A stretch of DNA of 9,336 bases, from NCBI GenBank assembly GCA_021781255.1, contig JAJXXG010000455.1:1-9336 (forward strand), in the 5' to 3' direction. A program made the translations under genes and the position numbers. Numbering within the stretch: the stretch's first letter is position 1; each line of letters begins with the position of its first letter. The notes beneath the pieces were generated by a model. It had not been told where the DNA came from. It did no database searches and saw nothing but the letters and a program-made list of their open reading frames with translations. The stretch is from Acidobacteriota bacterium (lineage in GTDB: Bacteria > Acidobacteriota > Terriglobia > Terriglobales > Acidobacteriaceae). Positions 7,201 through 9,336 of this stretch are shown piece after piece.

Positions 7201-8660
7201 CGTCAATTGCCGCTCCGGGTTCCTTCACCATTCGCGGAGTACCGCCGGGCAGCTACACCCTGGCGGCTGGAATGGACACCCTCGGCTTCGGCGCGACCAA
7301 TACGAACGACCCGTCCGGATCCGCCTCGGTTTCTGTGGGCACCGCCAACGTGACCAGCGCGGCAATCACCATGGCCGATCCGGCAGCGGTGACGCTTTCC
7401 ACGGGGCCGACACTGAAAAACGGAAGCCCAATCAGCGGAGGAGTCTTCCTCAATTTCAATCCCATCACGGACAGCAACGGCGTGGAAATGGCAACTTCCT
7501 ATACCTTGCAATGGAGCACCAGCTCGACATTCAGCTCCGTCACCGGCAGCAAGACGCTCGCGGCGACGGGCACAGGCGGAGCGAACATCTGGTTCGTGAA
7601 CGGGCTGAGCAATGGCTCCAGCCTGTACTTCCGCGCGGAGGGCGTGGCCGGCAGCTCGACCAGCGGCTGGTCCGCAACCGTTGGCCCCATCACGATTGGA
7701 GCGCCCACCGGCGGCAACACTGTTTCCGGCACGGTGACCTTTACAGGAACGGCGACCGGGCCGCTGTATGTCGGCTTCTACGATCAAAAAACGGGTAACG
7801 TGTATGCGGATCCCATCGCCAGCCCGATAAGCCCGCAGGCTTATTCGGTTCAAGTGCCCACCGGGTCCACGTATTACTTCTTCGGGATTATCGACCAGAA
7901 CAACGACGGTCTGATAGATCCCGGGGACATTACGAACACGCATGAGGGAGGCAGATCCAACGCAACAAGCGTCTCCGGCAATACGACGTTGAATTTGACG
8001 TTGCCCAGCGCTGGAAGCAAGGCCACAGTCACCACGCAGCACAACCAGCAGATATCCACGTCCGGTACCAATACCGGCTACAACCTCAGCTTCACTGTGA
8101 GAGAAGGCAACAAACTGCCCGTCGCCGCCACGCTGACCGCTGGCCCCAATGTCGTCAACCCGCTGGACATTGCCACATGCAATCAATGCGGGACTTCGCA
8201 GTTTGACTACTATGTCGGCGTCAACGGCGACCGGCCAACCACGAGCGATGCCTACTCGTTGCTGGTAACGTACAGCGACGGAACGTCCGAGACATTGACG
8301 ACTACAGTGAGCGCCGTGCTCGACGCGTTCGCCACCAGCCTTGCACCCCAGGGAACGAGCAGCACCAGCACGACGCCGACGTTCACCTGGACCGATCCCG
8401 CCAGCGCCAGCAGTTACATCTACCAGTTCAACCTCTGGGATAACAGCGGCAATTCGATCTGGCAGATACCGGGCAACAACTCCAACACGAATGGATTTGA
8501 CAGCACGATCACTTCAATTGTCTGGGGCACTGACCCAACGGGAGGCGGCAGCACGCCAAGCGTTGGCAGCCTGACGACGAGCACGATTTACAACTGGCAG
8601 ATAACAGCGATGGACGCAAACGGCAACTCCGCACAGACGCAGGTGAATTACCAGCCATAG
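4254..8660 (+). CDS. Giant surface lipoprotein with putative Ig (He_PIG-like) repeats
   Basis: A 1468-residue exported protein. The N-terminus is a lipoprotein signal: charged start (R3, R9), hydrophobic core 14-28, lipobox LTGC (29-32), then GGSS. Cys32 should be lipidated, and with no Asp at +2 the outer membrane is likely. Domains in order: a general bacterial Ig-like fold (about 36-125); seven putative Ig repeats (about 127-755) with the pattern Y-x(4)-LAATGG-x-GTGYTW, LPxGLxLSxxGVLSGTPT, VTDSxSNT; a divergent eighth (756-863); two carboxypeptidase-regulatory-like beta domains (about 864-948 and 949-1043) with SGQV/SGTV starts and the DGSGNYSF and PNGTYTI pattern; a fibronectin III-like domain (1044-1149); another SGTV-type beta domain (1150-1250) with a calcium-loop-like DQNNDGLIDPGD (1214-1225); and a C-terminal beta region with CNQC (1309-1312) and a fibronectin III-like end (about 1360-1468). 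No enzyme motif is visible. Adhesion, glycan binding or a structural surface role would fit, but the function is unknown. Arg is absent from 10 to 964. Confidence 0.93.
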   Translation: MQRAMFGQRVWNSLWLLTCLVFVGMGLGLTGCGGSSAPLSVSVTAASATVDATDSVKLTATVANDKNAAGVTWSVSGGGTLSNQTSSSATYTAPAASSSSLAVTVTATSVADASKTSPISITVPAAPSVTTSSLAAATVGTSYSATLAGSGGITPYKWSLTSGTLPASLTLSSGGVLSGTPMAADAGTLNLTFQLTDSGAATALTATKALSLTINPAPAIAFAGASLAGATYKAAYSASVAATGGAGTLTYTLASGPLPTGLSLSPAGVISGTPTVVGTFPITVKAADAFGDSGTQSYSLKVSYPVLAVTAATLPVGYVGSNYTSTTLAATGGSGTGYTWAVSGGSSLPAGLSLSTSGVLSGKPTTAGATSFSVTVTDSASNTGTGTFSITVNAAVSITTGTTLPVGYAGSNYSQALAATGGSGTGYTWSVTGGSTLPGGLTLSSGGVLSGKPTTAGTTSFSITVTDSVSNTASATFSLTINAGVTITTASTLPLVYQGTAYPGAAMAATGGTGTGYSWSWAAAGGSTLPAGMSLSSAGAISGTPTASGTFSIVITVTDSASNTASGTFSLTVQPTLAVSTTTLPSGTVGVAYSQTLAATGGTGTGYAWSVNPAGSTSLAAVGLSVSSAGVLAGATPTAGTATFTATVTDSASHTASATLSVTVYAALTVTTTSLPSAYTGMAYSQSLAAAGGTGTGYTWSVTAGASSLAAVNLAVSNTGVISGTPASTGTASFTVQVTDSGSNTATSSLTIVVYAPLTLPSTTPGSLPSGTVNQSYSGSINAAGGVGPYTWTINGVTVTGTPLALSNGLSATNTGGNTLSIGGTPTTTTSVTLSNVAVKDSTNTTAGPDSYSITVNSAGSQVSGQVNLSNFCGSGGTVPTITVSINTNPVQTTTTDGSGNYSFAAIPNGTYTITPSIAGPSSVFYPATQSVTVNNTALTGQNFQVALGYTVSGTVSYSGSQTGRVYLALNSTTCSGNNSTGTSIAAPGSFTIRGVPPGSYTLAAGMDTLGFGATNTNDPSGSASVSVGTANVTSAAITMADPAAVTLSTGPTLKNGSPISGGVFLNFNPITDSNGVEMATSYTLQWSTSSTFSSVTGSKTLAATGTGGANIWFVNGLSNGSSLYFRAEGVAGSSTSGWSATVGPITIGAPTGGNTVSGTVTFTGTATGPLYVGFYDQKTGNVYADPIASPISPQAYSVQVPTGSTYYFFGIIDQNNDGLIDPGDITNTHEGGRSNATSVSGNTTLNLTLPSAGSKATVTTQHNQQISTSGTNTGYNLSFTVREGNKLPVAATLTAGPNVVNPLDIATCNQCGTSQFDYYVGVNGDRPTTSDAYSLLVTYSDGTSETLTTTVSAVLDAFATSLAPQGTSSTSTTPTFTWTDPASASSYIYQFNLWDNSGNSIWQIPGNNSNTNGFDSTITSIVWGTDPTGGGSTPSVGSLTTSTIYNWQITAMDANGNSAQTQVNYQP
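4632..6518 (+). repeat. Tandem array of seven Ig-like coding repeats (about 90 codons each)
   Basis: Approximate units start at 4632, 4905, 5169, 5436, 5703, 5976 and 6249. Unit lengths are 273, 264, 267, 267, 273, 273 and 270 bases. The last five are closest to each other. Units 3 and 4 share LPVGY, GSNY, LAATGGSGTGYTW and GVLSGKPTTAG at matching places. DNA identity persists too: the 17-base string ACGGATTCGGCTTCGAA occurs in units 3 and 5. A more diverged eighth unit continues to about 6830. The array lies inside the lipoprotein gene and stays in frame throughout. Confidence 0.85.
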
Positions 8661-8684
8661 GCTGAAGCGCGAGAGAGCAACACA

Positions 8685-8718
8685 AAGGGCGGTCAACCAT
8701 TCCAGGTTGGCCGCCCTT
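8685..8718. terminator. Strong hairpin, likely bidirectional terminator
   Basis: AAGGGCGGTCAACC and GGTTGGCCGCCCTT form a 14-bp stem (one T-G wobble on the plus strand) around the 6-base loop ATTCCA. It begins 24 bases after the lipoprotein stop and is followed by TGTCTTG on the plus strand. On the minus strand the stem is followed by TGTGTTG, so it can also serve the convergent permease gene that stops at 8796. The trailing T-run is modest on both sides. Confidence 0.75.
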
Positions 8719-8795
8719 GTCTTGCATGGATAGACGCGGAATCTCGAAGCCATTGCGTTCTACTTGCGCGCGTCGGCGGAGCCCACGCCCATGCG

Positions 8796-9336
8796 CTATT
8801 GCTTCGTGCCCGGTGGTCTGCGATTTTTAACGACTGCGATCAAGCCGGCGTTCAGCACCGTGAATCCTGCGAGCAGATACAGCCCTGCCCTCGGGGAGCG
8901 AAAATATTCATCGGTCCAGACCTTTACGTTGGGCGCGAGGAATCCGCCCAGATTGCCCATGCCGATCAGGGCGATTCCGCCAGCCGCGGCTCGGTCTGCC
9001 AGATAGCTTGTGGGGAACGTCCAGAAAAGCGGCTGCACTGCGATGAAGCCGGAGACGGCGATGGAAAGCGCGACGAGCCCCATAAGCGGCCCTGCCGTGG
9101 GGAATGCGAAGCTGGCGCACCCTGCAATCAGGAGGGTGAGAGCAGCCAGGCCGCGATGCGCATTCCACCTGTCTGCCGCGCGCGGCAGACCATACACGGC
9201 AACGAGCGCACATATCCACGGAATGGCCGAAACCAGTCCGACCTGGAGGCCGGCGGGCCTGTGCATCAGCGCCGATATCTCAGCGGGAAGATAAAAAATC
9301 GCGCCGTAGGTGCTCATTTGAATGAGCGTGTAAATG
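8796..9336 (-). CDS. MFS permease, anion:cation symporter (phthalate permease-like) type, C-terminal half
   Basis: The frame is open from the right edge to TAG at 8796-8798, giving the last 179 residues; the N-terminal half lies beyond the window. The fragment starts IYTLIQMSTYGAIFYLP, the usual helix 7 of this group. It continues with an A-D-R-W-N loop between helices 8 and 9, and then QPLFWTFPTSYLADRAAAGG and GMGNLGGFLAP. The W-x-x-P-x-x-Y-L...A-A-G-x-A-L...G-N-L-G-G-F-x-x-P series is characteristic of the anion:cation symporter family, which takes up organic anions such as hexuronates, galactonate, tartrate or phthalate with protons or other cations. About six membrane helices are visible, with a short basic tail (KNRRPPGTKQ). 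The substrate cannot be decided from this half. A methionine at 9317 is internal to the conserved helix and not a start. The gene is convergent with the lipoprotein gene and shares the hairpin at 8685-8718. Confidence 0.88.
   Translation of the reverse strand, partial: IYTLIQMSTYGAIFYLPAEISALMHRPAGLQVGLVSAIPWICALVAVYGLPRAADRWNAHRGLAALTLLIAGCASFAFPTAGPLMGLVALSIAVSGFIAVQPLFWTFPTSYLADRAAAGGIALIGMGNLGGFLAPNVKVWTDEYFRSPRAGLYLLAGFTVLNAGLIAVVKNRRPPGTKQ

Noticed and set aside
7203..8186. 327-codon open frame on the minus strand opposite the lipoprotein
   Set aside because: No recognisable motif, and antisense to a continuous repeat and beta-domain protein with a clear signal peptide and ribosome site.

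Overview
The window is about 9.3 kb of GC-rich DNA (roughly 60% by eye) with complete coding coverage apart from short intergenic gaps. The gene content suggests an Acidobacteriota chromosome, probably class Terriglobia. The reasons are a membrane-anchored Ser/Thr kinase with the LADFxNTTGxPVFD extracytoplasmic block and TPR tail that is common in that phylum, a Sigma70_ECF (TIGR02999-type) sigma factor beside it, and a very large lipoprotein built of putative Ig (He_PIG-like) repeats. The taxonomic call is an inference from protein style; no marker gene is present.

Layout. Positions 1-263 (+) hold the last two membrane helices of a P-type cation ATPase cut by the window edge. Positions 334-912 (-) encode an ECF-like sigma factor with a TTG start. 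Positions 944-4009 (-) encode a 1021-residue transmembrane Ser/Thr kinase. The kinase lies upstream of the sigma factor with a 31-base gap, so the two form a likely operon, read from a good TTGACA-17-TGTAAC promoter at 4057-4085. A 244-bp divergent region (4010-4253) follows, carrying an 18-base inverted repeat. Positions 4254-8660 (+) encode a 1468-residue surface lipoprotein. A strong hairpin at 8685-8718 sits between it and a convergent, truncated MFS permease of the anion:cation symporter type (8796-9336, -).

How the genes may work together. The kinase has its catalytic domain in the cytoplasm, one membrane helix, and about 600 residues of sensor-like and TPR sequence predicted outside the inner membrane. 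The co-transcribed sigma factor lacks the acidic DAED-like motif that canonical ECF factors have in region 2.2 and carries threonines there instead. This matches the logic of sigma factors that are switched on by kinase phosphorylation (known for Vibrio EcfP/PknT and Xanthomonas EcfK/PknS). No anti-sigma factor is visible. The divergent surface lipoprotein could be a target of this pathway, but nothing in the sequence proves that.

The most notable points are the self-contained kinase-sigma pair with its unusual gene order, the altered glycine loop of the kinase, and the lipoprotein with a 955-residue arginine-free stretch and a tandem repeat array that looks recently amplified.
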